Below, piece by piece: positions 33,079 through 41,493 of a stretch of 64,000 nt of DNA. The DNA is taken from positions 62,001 to 126,000 of the forward strand of contig JACKLK010000012.1 of the NCBI GenBank assembly GCA_024236015.1, given 5' to 3'. The first letter of the stretch is position 1, and every line of letters begins with the position of its first letter. Source of the DNA: Rhodoferax sp. (lineage in GTDB: Bacteria > Pseudomonadota > Gammaproteobacteria > Burkholderiales > Burkholderiaceae_C). The position numbers and the translations under genes were made by a program. The notes below the pieces were generated by a model. The model was not told where the DNA came from, did not search any database, and saw nothing but the letters and a program-made list of their open reading frames with translations.

Positions 33079-33696
33079 ATGAAACCCTTATCCCCGCGCG
33101 CGCCCGCGCGCCCGCCCCGCACTCTCCCCCCGCTCGGCACAGCCCTGCTGTCCATCACCCTGGCCGCCAGCCTGCCCGCGCAGGCCGACCAGGCCGCCCA
33201 CACCCACGGCCGACTGGCATTGGACGTGGCGGTCGATGCCGGCTCGATCACGATTGCCATGGAGGCCCCGCTGGACAATTTCCTGGGCTTCGAGCGCGCT
33301 CCCCGGAACGCCGCCGAACGCCGCCAGGCGGCCGATCTGGTGGCGCGCCTGCGGCGTGCCGACACCTTGTTCGTCCCCGATCCCGCCGCCGGTTGCCGCC
33401 TGTCGGGCGTGACGCTGGCGTCGCAGGTGCTGGGCCTCGATGACGACGCCGCCTCCGGCCAGGCCGGCGCCGCCAAGGACACACACGCCAAACACGAGGA
33501 ACACGCGGAACATGCCGACATCGACGCGCGTTTCACCTTTGCGTGCACGCAGGCCGATCAGGCGCGTTACCTGGAGGTGCCGCTGCTGGCCGCGTTCAAG
33601 CGCATCCGGTCGATCGACGTGCAAATGGCCACGGCACAAGGCCAGTTCAAGCGCCGGCTGACGCCGTCGGCCTCGCGCCTGTCCTGGGGAAAATGA
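33079..33696 (+). CDS. zrgA: ZrgA-like periplasmic zinc-binding protein (DUF2796)
   Basis: A 205-residue exported protein with a signal peptide (LLSITLAASLPAQA) and the DUF2796 pattern: AAHTHGRLALDVAVDAGSITIAMEAPLDNFLGFERAP, a His-rich loop with His at 136, 139, 142 and 145, and a C-terminal IRSIDVQMATAQGQFKRRLTPSAS. In Vibrio cholerae ZrgA is the His-rich soluble part of the ZrgABCDE zinc-uptake system; the same gene set follows here. The ATG at 33079 is followed 4 nt after its stop by the ATPase gene. The exact metal is inferred from the family. Confidence 0.8.
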   Translation: MKPLSPRAPARPPRTLPPLGTALLSITLAASLPAQADQAAHTHGRLALDVAVDAGSITIAMEAPLDNFLGFERAPRNAAERRQAADLVARLRRADTLFVPDPAAGCRLSGVTLASQVLGLDDDAASGQAGAAKDTHAKHEEHAEHADIDARFTFACTQADQARYLEVPLLAAFKRIRSIDVQMATAQGQFKRRLTPSASRLSWGK

Positions 33697-33700
33697 GGCG

Positions 33701-34441
33701 ATGACCGACACGGTGCTGGCGCTGCGCGACCTGTGTTTCCGCTGGCCGGGAAGCGGACAGGACTGCCTGCAGATCGCGCATGTGCAGGTGCAGGCGTGCG
33801 AAAGCCTGTTTCTGTACGGTCCCAGCGGCTGCGGCAAGAGCACGCTGCTGTCGCTGATGGCAGGCGTGCTGCAGCCACGCGCCGGCACGGTGTCGCTGCT
33901 GGGCCGGTCCTGGTCCGACATGCGCGCGGGCCAGCGCGATCAGTACCGTGTCGACCACGTCGGCTACATCTTCCAGCAGTTCAACCTGCTGCCCTACCTG
34001 AGCGTGCTCGACAACACGATGGCGCCGTGCCGGTTCTCGCCGCCACGCGCCCGGGTGGCCATCGAGCAATCGGGTTCGCTGCTGGCGGCCGCGGAATTCT
34101 GGCTCGGCGGCATGGGCCTGCCGGCGAGCGACTGGCTGCGGCCGGCACGGGACCTGTCGGTCGGACAGCAGCAACGCGTGGCCGCGGCCCGCGCGCTGAT
34201 CGGTGCGCCCGCGCTGGTGATCGCCGACGAGCCGACCTCGGCCCTCGACGACGACCGGCGCAATGCCTTCGTCGAGCTGCTGCTGTCGTCGTGCCGCGCA
34301 ACGCGCAGCGCCCTGGTGTTCGTCAGCCACGACCGGCGCATCGCCGAGCGCTTCGACCGCCAGCTGGGGCTGCCGGACGTCAACCAGGTGCAGGCCGACG
34401 GGACGGGCAAGCCACTGGCGCCGGACGGGGAGGCCCCATGA
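33701..34441 (+). CDS. ABC transporter ATP-binding protein (ZrgABCDE-type zinc uptake)
   Basis: A 246-residue ABC ATPase of the LolD/MacB class. Walker A is GPSGCGKST (near residue 43), the Q-loop is IFQQFNLLPYLSV, the signature is LSVGQQQRVAAARALI (LSVGQ rather than LSGGQ), and Walker B is ALVIADEPTSALDD, followed by the H-loop FVSHD. Such ATPases pair with FtsX-like permeases rather than with importers of the MetI type. The permease gene overlaps its stop by 4 nt. Confidence 0.9.
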   Translation: MTDTVLALRDLCFRWPGSGQDCLQIAHVQVQACESLFLYGPSGCGKSTLLSLMAGVLQPRAGTVSLLGRSWSDMRAGQRDQYRVDHVGYIFQQFNLLPYLSVLDNTMAPCRFSPPRARVAIEQSGSLLAAAEFWLGGMGLPASDWLRPARDLSVGQQQRVAAARALIGAPALVIADEPTSALDDDRRNAFVELLLSSCRATRSALVFVSHDRRIAERFDRQLGLPDVNQVQADGTGKPLAPDGEAP

Positions 34442-35703
34442 TGCGTTTCCTGCTGACGCTGGCCCTGCACAGCGCCTGGAACCGGCGCTTCACGCTCGCG
34501 CTGACCGTGTGTTCGATCGCGCTGTCGACCTTCATGCTGCTGGGGACCGAACGGCTGCGCACCGACCTGCGCGGCAGCTTCACGTCCGCGCTGTCCGGAA
34601 CCGACCTGATCGTGGGCGCGCGTACCGGCTCGGTGCAACTCCTGCTGTATTCGGTGTTCCGCATCGGCGCGGCCACCAACAACATGCGCTGGAGCTCGGT
34701 CCAGGCCATCGCGGGTCAACGCGGCGTGGCCTGGGTCATCCCGCTGTCGCTGGGCGACTCGCACCGGGGATTTCCCGTGCTGGGCACGAGCGCCGAGTAT
34801 TTCAGCTTGTTCCGCCACGGCGACCGCCAGCCCCTGCGCATGCACGAAGGCGCGGTGTTCTCCGACCTGTTCGACGCGGTGCTCGGCGCCGAGGTCGCCG
34901 AAAGGCTCGGCTACCACGTGGGCGACCGCATCGCGTTGTCGCACGGCAGCGGCGAACTGGGGCTGAACGAACACGCCGACAAGCCGTTTGTCGTCACCGG
35001 CATCCTGCGCCCGACCGGCACACCGGTCGACCGCACGGTCCATATCAGCCTGCAGGCCATGGAGGCCCTGCACGTGGACTGGTATGCGGGTGCGCCGCTG
35101 CCCGGCATGCGGATCGACGCCGAACGGGCGCGTGCGATGCAGCTGCAACCCAAGGCGGTCACCGCGGTGCTGGTGGGCCTGCACAACCGCGCCGCGGTGT
35201 TTTCGGTGCAGCGCAGCGTCAACCAGTTCCCCGACGAGCCGCTGATGGCCATCCTGCCCGGCGTGGCGCTTGATGAATTGTGGGACGTCATCGGCGCCGG
35301 GGAAAAGGCGCTGCTGCTCATGTCGGTGCTGGTGGCCCTGGTCAGCATGGCGGGCCTGGTCTCGGTGGTGCTGGCCAGCCTGGGCGAACGGCGCCGCGAA
35401 CTGGCCGTGTTGCGCGCCGTGGGCGCCAGCCCGCGCAGCCTGCTGTTCCTGCTCTCGGTCGAGGGCGTGCTGGTCACGGCATGCGGCATCGGCGCGGGAA
35501 TCCTGGCGCTCGGCGCCACCGGCCTGGCGCTCGGGCCGTGGCTGCAGTCCGGGTTCGGACTGACGCTGCACCTGGCCGAGCCCACGCGCCTGCAGGGCCA
35601 GTTGCTGCTCGGCCTGCTGGCTTGCGGTTGGCAGGCCAGCCTGGTGCCGGCCTGGCGCGCCTACCGACTGTCCCTGGCCGATGGCCTGTCACCGAGGAGT
35701 TGA
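34438..35703 (+). CDS. FtsX-like ABC permease (ZrgABCDE-type)
   Basis: A 421-residue permease with one N-terminal membrane helix (FTLALTVCSIALSTFMLLG), a large periplasmic MacB-type domain, and three membrane helices in the last 130 residues, with the FtsX motif LVSMAGLVSVVLASLGERRRELAVLRAVGASPRSLLFLL. Partner of the ATPase just upstream. FtsX/MacB-type systems do mechanical work on periplasmic proteins, so in this system it may drive metal hand-off with the His-rich and DUF3299 proteins rather than form a pore; that is inference. Confidence 0.88.
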   Translation: MMRFLLTLALHSAWNRRFTLALTVCSIALSTFMLLGTERLRTDLRGSFTSALSGTDLIVGARTGSVQLLLYSVFRIGAATNNMRWSSVQAIAGQRGVAWVIPLSLGDSHRGFPVLGTSAEYFSLFRHGDRQPLRMHEGAVFSDLFDAVLGAEVAERLGYHVGDRIALSHGSGELGLNEHADKPFVVTGILRPTGTPVDRTVHISLQAMEALHVDWYAGAPLPGMRIDAERARAMQLQPKAVTAVLVGLHNRAAVFSVQRSVNQFPDEPLMAILPGVALDELWDVIGAGEKALLLMSVLVALVSMAGLVSVVLASLGERRRELAVLRAVGASPRSLLFLLSVEGVLVTACGIGAGILALGATGLALGPWLQSGFGLTLHLAEPTRLQGQLLLGLLACGWQASLVPAWRAYRLSLADGLSPRS

Positions 35704-35706
35704 ACC

Positions 35707-36252
35707 ATGAAACCTGACCACGATCACGCCCGCGCACCGAGCCGCCGCCGCTGGCTCGCCATGGCCGCGGCCGGCCTGGCCTGGAGCCAGGTGCGCGCCG
35801 CGCAGTTCCCGGAGATATCCTGGGACGACCTGGTACCCAAGGGATGGGACCCGTTGAAATCGCTGGGCGACATGAAGCCCTTGTCCGACAGCGATCCACG
35901 TGCGGTCAAGCAATACGAAAAGCTGCGCGAAGTCTGGGACAACGCCCCGACGGTTGCGGCCATGGCGGGGCGCCGCGTGCGCCTGCCCGGCTATCTGGTG
36001 CCGCTGGACGAGGCCAAGGACGGAATCCGGGAGTTCCTGCTGGTGCCCTACTTCGGCGCCTGCATCCACACACCGCCACCGCCGGCGAACCAGATCGTGC
36101 ACGCGCGGGCCCAGACCGCGATCAAGGGTTTCCAGACCATGGACGCGGTCTGGGTCGACGGCACGCTGGGCCTGGTGCGCGGCAGCTCGGAGATGGGGGC
36201 CAGCGGGTATTCGATGGTCGTGTCCCGGATCGAGGCCTACAAGAAGAAGTGA
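35707..36252 (+). CDS. DUF3299 exported protein, copy 1
   Basis: A 181-residue protein with an SRRRWLAMAAAGLAWSQVRA leader (twin-arginine-like) and a DUF3299 domain: EISWDDLVPKGWDP, RRVRLPGYLVPLDE, FLLVPYFGACIHTPPPPANQIVHA and MDAVWVDGTL. The conserved Cys-Ile-His with the PPPANQ segment is a likely metal-binding site. DUF3299 members are part of the ZrgABCDE zinc system. It follows the permease by 3 nt. Two paralogues lie next to it (36260 and 36868). Confidence 0.82.
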   Translation: MKPDHDHARAPSRRRWLAMAAAGLAWSQVRAAQFPEISWDDLVPKGWDPLKSLGDMKPLSDSDPRAVKQYEKLREVWDNAPTVAAMAGRRVRLPGYLVPLDEAKDGIREFLLVPYFGACIHTPPPPANQIVHARAQTAIKGFQTMDAVWVDGTLGLVRGSSEMGASGYSMVVSRIEAYKKK

Positions 36253-36259
36253 GCGGCTC

Positions 36260-36844
36260 ATGCGCACCAGCCTGAACATCCTCGGCGTGTTTGCGTTCGT
36301 CGCCGCACTGGGCGGCGCCACGCAATGGCTGGCGCGGGACTTCGAAGCCGACCAGGCCGCCAGCCGGGCCCAGGCCCGGCCGCAGTTCCGCGAGATCGCG
36401 TGGCAGGAACTGGTTCCCCCCGGCTGGGACCCGCTTGCGCAGTACCACGACCAGGACATCGCGCAGTTGGACGATGGTTCCGCCGAAGCCGTGGCGCTGG
36501 CCCGGCGCATGCGCGAGACCTGGGACAACGCCCCCACCAACCGCGCCCTCGACGGCGCGCGGGTACGCCTGTCCGGCTATGTCGTGCCGCTGGAGTCCGA
36601 CCAGGGCCGCATGAGCGAATTCCTGCTGGTGCCGTATTTCGGTGCCTGCATCCATGTGCCGGCGCCGGCCGCGAACCAGATGGTGCACGTGCGGCTGGCC
36701 GAACCGGCGGCCGACCTGCGCACCATGGACCTGGTGTGGGTCAACGGGCAGCTGGCCACCGGCCGCACGGATTCCGCGATGGGCATGGCCGGTTACCGCA
36801 TGCTGGCCACCGACCTGCAGCGACGGCACACGCTGCCGCGCTGA
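36260..36844 (+). CDS. DUF3299 exported protein, copy 2
   Basis: A 194-residue paralogue of the preceding gene with an N-terminal hydrophobic signal or anchor (LNILGVFAFVAALGGA). Shared segments: EIAWQELVPPGWDP, VRLSGYVVPLESD, FLLVPYFGACIHVPAPAANQMVHV and MDLVWVNGQL. The proline pattern after CIH differs (VPAPAANQ), otherwise the site is kept. It begins 7 nt after copy 1 and ends the plus-strand operon, convergent with copy 3. Confidence 0.82.
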   Translation: MRTSLNILGVFAFVAALGGATQWLARDFEADQAASRAQARPQFREIAWQELVPPGWDPLAQYHDQDIAQLDDGSAEAVALARRMRETWDNAPTNRALDGARVRLSGYVVPLESDQGRMSEFLLVPYFGACIHVPAPAANQMVHVRLAEPAADLRTMDLVWVNGQLATGRTDSAMGMAGYRMLATDLQRRHTLPR

Positions 36845-36867
36845 CCGGGCGGCGCGGCGGTCCGCTG

Positions 36868-37467
36868 CTACGGCAGGCGATACACCGGCAGCGGCTGGCG
36901 CGGCCACGGATGGGGCTGCCAGCTGGCCTCGCGCATGCGGTACAACACCCGACCGTGGGGCGTGACCGCGGGGGCGTGCTCCAGCGTGCCGGTGACCCAG
37001 ACGGGGAACTGGTACATCTGGCGCGGCAACTCGCGATCCAGCGTCACCAGCACCGCCTGGTTCGCCGGCGGTGGCGGCGAGTGGATGCAGGCGCCGTAAT
37101 ACGGGACCAGCAGGATCTGCGTGACCGGCTTGTCGCCTTCGGACAACATCACCGGGAATCCGGTCATGCGCACCGGGCCGTCAGGCATGCGCCGGATCGG
37201 CGGTGCCTTCTGCCACTGGCGCTGTACCTCGGCCAGGATCGCCTCGGCCCGTGCATCGCGGTCTTCCAGCTGATCGACACCGAGGCGATCGAGCACGGCC
37301 TGGGCCCGGTACCCGGGTGGCGACAACTGGGCCCAGGTCAGGTCGGGCGGTGCGGCCACGACCGTGGCCGGTGCCACGATCGCGGCTGCCGCGATCCACA
37401 GCGCGGTGATGGGCATCCGGGGCCGCGATGGCCGGCGGTCAAGGGGTAGCAGCGGTCTGGTCAGCAT
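36868..37467 (-). CDS. DUF3299 exported protein, copy 3 (opposite strand)
   Basis: A 199-residue paralogue, more divergent than the other two: LTWAQLSPPGYR, VRMTGFPVMLSEGD, ILLVPYYGACIHSPPPPANQAVLV and MYQFPVWVTGTL. It has a signal peptide (ITALWIAAAAIVAPATVVAA); the start could be the ATG at 37467 or Met18 at 37416. It is convergent with copy 2 (23 nt apart), so it is controlled separately. Its role may be accessory to the same metal system. Confidence 0.8.
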   Translation of the reverse strand: MLTRPLLPLDRRPSRPRMPITALWIAAAAIVAPATVVAAPPDLTWAQLSPPGYRAQAVLDRLGVDQLEDRDARAEAILAEVQRQWQKAPPIRRMPDGPVRMTGFPVMLSEGDKPVTQILLVPYYGACIHSPPPPANQAVLVTLDRELPRQMYQFPVWVTGTLEHAPAVTPHGRVLYRMREASWQPHPWPRQPLPVYRLP

Positions 37468-37596
37468 GGGCAGCGCAGGTCAGTGTCGGGCCATTCTGCC
37501 TGATGCGCCCGGCCCGGGCAGGCCATGCTGTCTATCATGCACGGGTCGTGGTGTTCGCCACCGCTCCATCCGCAACCCCGTCACAGGAACCCGCCC

Positions 37597-38025
37597 ATGT
37601 TGTCGCCCACGGAACGCCATGCCATCGTCGCCGAATGCCAGGCCATCGTCACCGCCTTCTCGGTCCATGCCGACCTGGGCGAGCTGGAGCAATGCGCCGC
37701 CCTGTTCACCGAAGACGGGCAGTTCGAACGCCGCGGCGAGATGTTGACCGGGCGTCCGGCCATCCTGGCCGCGTTGCGGGCGCGCCCGCCCCTGCTGCAT
37801 GCGCGCCACCACTGCCTGCCGCCGCATGTGACGATCCGCGATGCCGACAGCGCCGACGGCATCACCTATTTCACGATCTACCGGCATGAAGGCGCGCTGG
37901 CCGCCGGCACGCCGGCGCCCTTGACCGGCCCGGCGTCGATCGGCGAATTCCATGACCGATTCGTCCGCACGCCCGAGGGCTGGCGCCTGCGCCTGCGCAC
38001 CACCCAGGTCGCGTTCCGTCGCTAG
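37597..38025 (+). CDS. SnoaL/NTF2-like protein
   Basis: A 142-residue single-domain protein with the cone-shaped SnoaL-like pattern: IVTAFSVHADLGELEQCAALFTEDGQFERRGEMLTGRPAILAALRAR, then ARHHCLPPHVTIRDADSADGITYFTIYRHEG and GEFHDRFVRTPEGWRLRLRTTQVAFRR. The fold serves as an isomerase, dehydratase or small-ligand binder; nothing here fixes the reaction. ATG at 37597 with CAGGAA 8 nt upstream; the frame starting at 37525 adds low-complexity sequence. Stands alone. Confidence 0.75.
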   Translation: MLSPTERHAIVAECQAIVTAFSVHADLGELEQCAALFTEDGQFERRGEMLTGRPAILAALRARPPLLHARHHCLPPHVTIRDADSADGITYFTIYRHEGALAAGTPAPLTGPASIGEFHDRFVRTPEGWRLRLRTTQVAFRR

Positions 38026-38147
38026 CCAGCGGCACCAAGCGCCCGCCACATACGGCCCCTGGGCGTTCGGCCCGATGGCCACCGGCGCCGTGCGGCCACC
38101 GGGCCGGCCAGTTGACGCGGCGGCGCAACATCGCCAAGAATCGGTTC

Positions 38148-39413
38148 ATGGAACACCTGATTCGCAGCGCCGAGTCCCGATTGGCGCGCATTAATGTGCC
38201 ATTGAGCCTGCGCCTGCCGGGAGGGCGCACGGTAGGACCCCCACGCGCCGACGTCACGGTCGAATTCTCGCGCTGGCCCGCGGTCGCGCTGCTGGCGGCG
38301 GGCGAAATCGGCAAGATCGCCGAAGGTTTCGTCGAAGACCGGATCCGCATCGAAGGCACGATGCGCAAGGTCATGGACGTCGCCGCGCAGCTGCTGCCGG
38401 CCTCGCCGGTACCCGAGAAGATTCCCCTGTGGCAACGCGCGGTGCGTCGCGTGCGTTCGGCCGCGGCGCATTCGATCACGCGCGACGCCGCGCAGGTGCA
38501 GTTCCACTATGACGTCAGCGACGATTTCTATGCCTTGTGGCTGGATCCGAAGCGGGTCTATTCCTGCGCCTATTTCTCCCAGCCCGCCATGACACTGGCG
38601 CAGGCCCAGGAGGCCAAGCTGGACCATATCTGCCGCAAGCTGATGCTGCGCCCGGGCGAACGCTTCCTGGACATCGGTGCCGGCTGGGGCGGCCTGTTGT
38701 TGTGGGCGGCCGAACATTACGGCGTCGACGCCACCGGCATCACGCTGTCGAAGAACCAGCATGCCCATGTCACGCAGCTGATCCGCGACAAGGGCCTGGA
38801 GTCGCGGGTGCGGGTGTTGTTGTGCGACTACCGCGACCTGGCGGCCGAGCAGCCCTTCGACAAGATCGCCTCGGTGGGCATGATCGAACACGTCGGCCAG
38901 GCCAACCTGGGCGCCTACTTCGGCAAGATCTTCGGCCTGCTGGCCCCGGGCGGGCTGGTACTCAACCACGGCATCACGGCGGCCGGTCCGCAGGCCGGCC
39001 AGCTCGGCGCGGGCATCGGCGACTTCATCGAGAAATACATCTTCCCCGGCGGCGAACTGCTGCATGTCAGCCAGCTGCTGCGCGAAGGCGCGGTCGCCGG
39101 CCTGGAGATGCTCGACACCGAGAACCTGCGGCCGCACTACGCACGCACCTTGTGGGCCTGGTCCGACGGCCTCGAGGGCCAGCTCGGCCAGGCGCTGGTG
39201 GCGTTGCGCTCCAATGGCAGCACGCCGGCGCAGGCCGAACGGGTGCTGCGCGCCTACCGGCTCTACCTGGCCGGCAGCGCGATGAGTTTCGAGCGCGGCT
39301 GGTTGTCGCTGCACCAGATGCTGGCGACACGCCCGGCCCAGGGCGAAGATTTCGGCAATCCGCCGGGCGCGGCGTCGCGGTATCCGTTCACCCGCAAATA
39401 CATGTACCCTTGA
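38148..39413 (+). CDS. cfa: Cyclopropane-fatty-acyl-phospholipid synthase
   Basis: A 421-residue SAM-dependent CFA synthase that methylenates unsaturated acyl chains of membrane lipids. Seen: YDVSDDFYALWLDPKRVYSCAYF, ERFLDIGAGWGGLLLWAAEHYGVDATGITLSKNQ (SAM loop), ASVGMIEHVGQANLGAYF, FIEKYIFPGGELLHVSQ, and TLWAWSDGLE. The N-terminal 110 residues are the family's lipid-binding region. I start at ATG 38148 (MEHLIRSAESRLARI); a TTG at 38112 would add 12 residues. It fits the wider lipid content of the window but stands alone. Confidence 0.93.
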   Translation: MEHLIRSAESRLARINVPLSLRLPGGRTVGPPRADVTVEFSRWPAVALLAAGEIGKIAEGFVEDRIRIEGTMRKVMDVAAQLLPASPVPEKIPLWQRAVRRVRSAAAHSITRDAAQVQFHYDVSDDFYALWLDPKRVYSCAYFSQPAMTLAQAQEAKLDHICRKLMLRPGERFLDIGAGWGGLLLWAAEHYGVDATGITLSKNQHAHVTQLIRDKGLESRVRVLLCDYRDLAAEQPFDKIASVGMIEHVGQANLGAYFGKIFGLLAPGGLVLNHGITAAGPQAGQLGAGIGDFIEKYIFPGGELLHVSQLLREGAVAGLEMLDTENLRPHYARTLWAWSDGLEGQLGQALVALRSNGSTPAQAERVLRAYRLYLAGSAMSFERGWLSLHQMLATRPAQGEDFGNPPGAASRYPFTRKYMYP

Positions 39414-39478
39414 GACGCATCGGGTCCGACGACACCCGGACGGACCGGTGCGCTTGAATCAAGGGGGCACGGACGAGC

Positions 39479-39808
39479 ATGTTGTACAAGTTCAAATCCA
39501 AGGCGGCGGGTGACGTGATCATGCTGCAGGCCAATGGCGAGCAGATCCTGCGCATCATCGGCAAGGAGCCGGGCCCCAAGGGCATCGTGTTGCCCGAGCA
39601 GATGCCGGCCGCGATTGCCGCACTGGAACAGGCCATCGCGCAGGGCCAGCAGGCCGCGCAGCCAGCGGCCGACGATGGCGCGCCCCACGACAAGGACGAC
39701 GACACCCCCGCCGCCGACCGCGTCAGCCTGCGCCAGCGCGCCGCGCCGTTCATCGACATGCTCAGGCGCTGCCACCAGGCCGACAAGGAGATCGTCTGGG
39801 GCGTCTGA
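39479..39808 (+). CDS. DUF1840 family protein
   Basis: A 109-residue protein with the DUF1840 pattern: MLYKFKSKAAGDVIMLQANGEQILRIIGKEPGPKGIV and IDMLRRCHQADKEIVWGV, joined by an Ala/Asp-rich linker. The family occurs mainly in beta-proteobacteria; function unknown. ATG start, 65 nt after the CFA synthase gene. The 75-bp tandem repeat begins 2 nt after its stop. Confidence 0.88.
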   Translation: MLYKFKSKAAGDVIMLQANGEQILRIIGKEPGPKGIVLPEQMPAAIAALEQAIAQGQQAAQPAADDGAPHDKDDDTPAADRVSLRQRAAPFIDMLRRCHQADKEIVWGV

Positions 39809-39810
39809 AG

Positions 39811-39997
39811 GCTTGCGGGACAGACCGAGCCACACGCAGTGGGCGAGCTCTGTCCCCAACACTTCGTCGGATGTTCGGATGTCCGGCTTGCGGGACAGAC
39901 CGAGCCACACCTAGTGGGCGAGCTCTGTCCCCAACACTTCGTCGGATGTTCGGATGTCCGGCTTGCGGGACGGACCGAGCCACACGCCGTGGGCGGG
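39811..39997. repeat. 75-bp tandem repeat with internal stem-loop (2.5 copies)
   Basis: Copies start at 39811, 39886 and 39961, each with GCTTGCGGGAC; two are full length and the third stops after about 37 nt. Copies 1 and 2 differ by about two bases. Each full copy contains GGGACAGA and, 24 nt later, its complement TCTGTCCC, able to pair as a long stem. It fills the gap between two convergent genes and may act as a two-way terminator. Translation gives a repeated 25-residue peptide in several frames, but no start or ribosome site supports a gene. Confidence 0.85.
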
Positions 39998-40002
39998 CGC
40001 CG

Positions 40003-40386
40003 TCAGCGCGCGGGCCGAAACCGCTCCAGCGCCTGCCGGCAGCTCTGGCCGGCAACGACACCGTGCGCGGCCGCCAGCGGATTGCAATGGCTGACGACGC
40101 CGGTGGCCAGCGTGCTGGCCGCCTCGCCGATCCGGGCCGTCATGTGCGAGACGGTGCAGGCGGCCAACCCCTGCTGCTGGAGCTGGTCCAGCGCCACCAG
40201 GCCGGCCCGGTCGAGACCGACGCCGGCATCGTTGAACACGGTGAACCGCGGCCGCGCCGCGATCGCATAACGGGCCGAACTGGCGCCGCCGTGCGAGCCG
40301 CAGACCGCCAGGCAGCCGGCGTCGGCCGGGCCGAGTTCGGTGATCGAGTCCACCACCCGCAGCGGCGGCGGACCCGACGCGGACAC
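40003..40386 (-). CDS. Conserved hypothetical protein next to a Bug-type receptor
   Basis: About 127 residues. Seen: VVDSITELGPADAGCLAVCGSHGGASSARYAIAARP, TVFNDAGVGLDRAGLVALDQL, ACTVSHMTARIGEAASTLATGVVSHCNPLAAAHGV. I have seen this pattern (GSHGG, NDAGVGxDRAG, VSHxxARIG) in an unnamed family beside tripartite-tricarboxylate receptor genes, but know no function. The start is probably the GTG at 40386, 4 nt after the receptor's stop; a TTG at 40401 would overlap it. Confidence 0.7.
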   Translation of the reverse strand: MSASGPPPLRVVDSITELGPADAGCLAVCGSHGGASSARYAIAARPRFTVFNDAGVGLDRAGLVALDQLQQQGLAACTVSHMTARIGEAASTLATGVVSHCNPLAAAHGVVAGQSCRQALERFRPAR

Positions 40387-40390
40387 ACGC

Positions 40391-41377
40391 TCAGTCGGCA
40401 AACTGTCCGGCCGCCTCGATCACCGGCTTGAGTTTCGCCATCTCGGCCGCGACGAAGGCCTTGTGCGCCGCCGGCTCGAGCCGGCCGTCGGTGACGACCA
40501 GCGCGCCCAGGGCTTCCTGCTTCTTGATGAAGTCCGGGTCCTTGAGCGCCATCTTCAGGCCCTCGTTGATCTGCTTGAGCACGGCCGGCGGCGTGCCCTT
40601 GGGTGCGTACAGAGCGTGCCAGATGGTCAGCTCGAAGTCCTTCAGACCCATTTCCTGCAGCGTCGGATAGTCCTTGAGCAGCTTGTGCTTGGACAGCGGC
40701 TTGGCGGTCGTGACCGCGAACGCCTTGACGCGGCCCGATTCGATCTGGCCCGTGGTGTTGGTGGTCTGGTCGCACATCAGGTCGACCTGGCCGCCCAGCA
40801 GCGCGTTCATGGCCGGGCCGGTGCCGCCGTAGGGAATCGTCGTCATCGCCTCCTTGGCCTTGACCGCCGACTGCCACATCAGGCTGCACAGGTGCGATGC
40901 CGAGCCCAGGCCGGCGTGGGCGATGTTGAGCTTGCCGGCATTGGCACGGATGTAGTTCTCGAAATCGCGGTAGGTGTTGGCGGGCAGCTGCGGCTTGCCG
41001 ATCAGGGTCATCGGCACTTCGTTGACCATGCCCAGGAACTCGAAGTCCTCCAGTGGCTTGTAGGCGATCTTCTTGTACAGCGCCGGCGTGGACGCCATGC
41101 CGATATGGAACAGCAGCAAGGTATGGCCATCGGGTGCGGCGCGCGCGACCTTGGTGGCGCCGATCGTGCCGCCGGCGCCGGCCGCGTTCTCGACCACGAA
41201 ATTGGCGCTGCCGCCCATGGCCTTGCGCATGGCCTCGCCGAGCTGGCGCGCGACCAGGTCGGTCGGCCCGCCGGCGGCGAACGGCACGACGATGGAGATC
41301 GGCTTGGATCCCGGGAAGGTCTGGGCGTTGGCCAGCATGGCCGTGGCGGCAACCGCAATCGCAAGGAGTCGTTTCAT
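40391..41377 (-). CDS. Tripartite tricarboxylate transporter substrate-binding protein (Bug family)
   Basis: A 328-residue periplasmic receptor with signal peptide MKRLLAIAVAATAMLANA and the Bug pattern: KPISIVVPFAAGGPTDLVARQLGEAM, VVENAAGAGGTIGATKVARAAPDGHTLL, YKPLEDFEFLGMV, NIAHAGLGSASHLCSLMW, IPYGGTGPAMNALLGGQVDLMCDQ. Bug proteins bind carboxylates; many are orphans without membrane partners, as here. Three nt separate its stop from the following hypothetical gene. It is 116 nt downstream of the PaaK-like gene on the same strand. Confidence 0.9.
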   Translation of the reverse strand: MKRLLAIAVAATAMLANAQTFPGSKPISIVVPFAAGGPTDLVARQLGEAMRKAMGGSANFVVENAAGAGGTIGATKVARAAPDGHTLLLFHIGMASTPALYKKIAYKPLEDFEFLGMVNEVPMTLIGKPQLPANTYRDFENYIRANAGKLNIAHAGLGSASHLCSLMWQSAVKAKEAMTTIPYGGTGPAMNALLGGQVDLMCDQTTNTTGQIESGRVKAFAVTTAKPLSKHKLLKDYPTLQEMGLKDFELTIWHALYAPKGTPPAVLKQINEGLKMALKDPDFIKKQEALGALVVTDGRLEPAAHKAFVAAEMAKLKPVIEAAGQFAD

Positions 41378-41493
41378 GGAAGTCACGATAAGGGGGTGAA
41401 GAGGACGCGAAGTGTACGGACCGCCGCGGCGGCGCGCATTCGCGTATTCACCTATTGGCCCAGCCTCCGGCCGGGCATTGTCCCGGCGCCGCC

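Noticed and set aside
39811..39997. CRISPR array
   Set aside because: The units abut without unique spacers and there are no cas genes.
39479..39998. Repeat-encoded peptides in the 75-bp tandem region
   Set aside because: All frames are open because the unit length is a multiple of three; no ribosome site or family match supports a gene.
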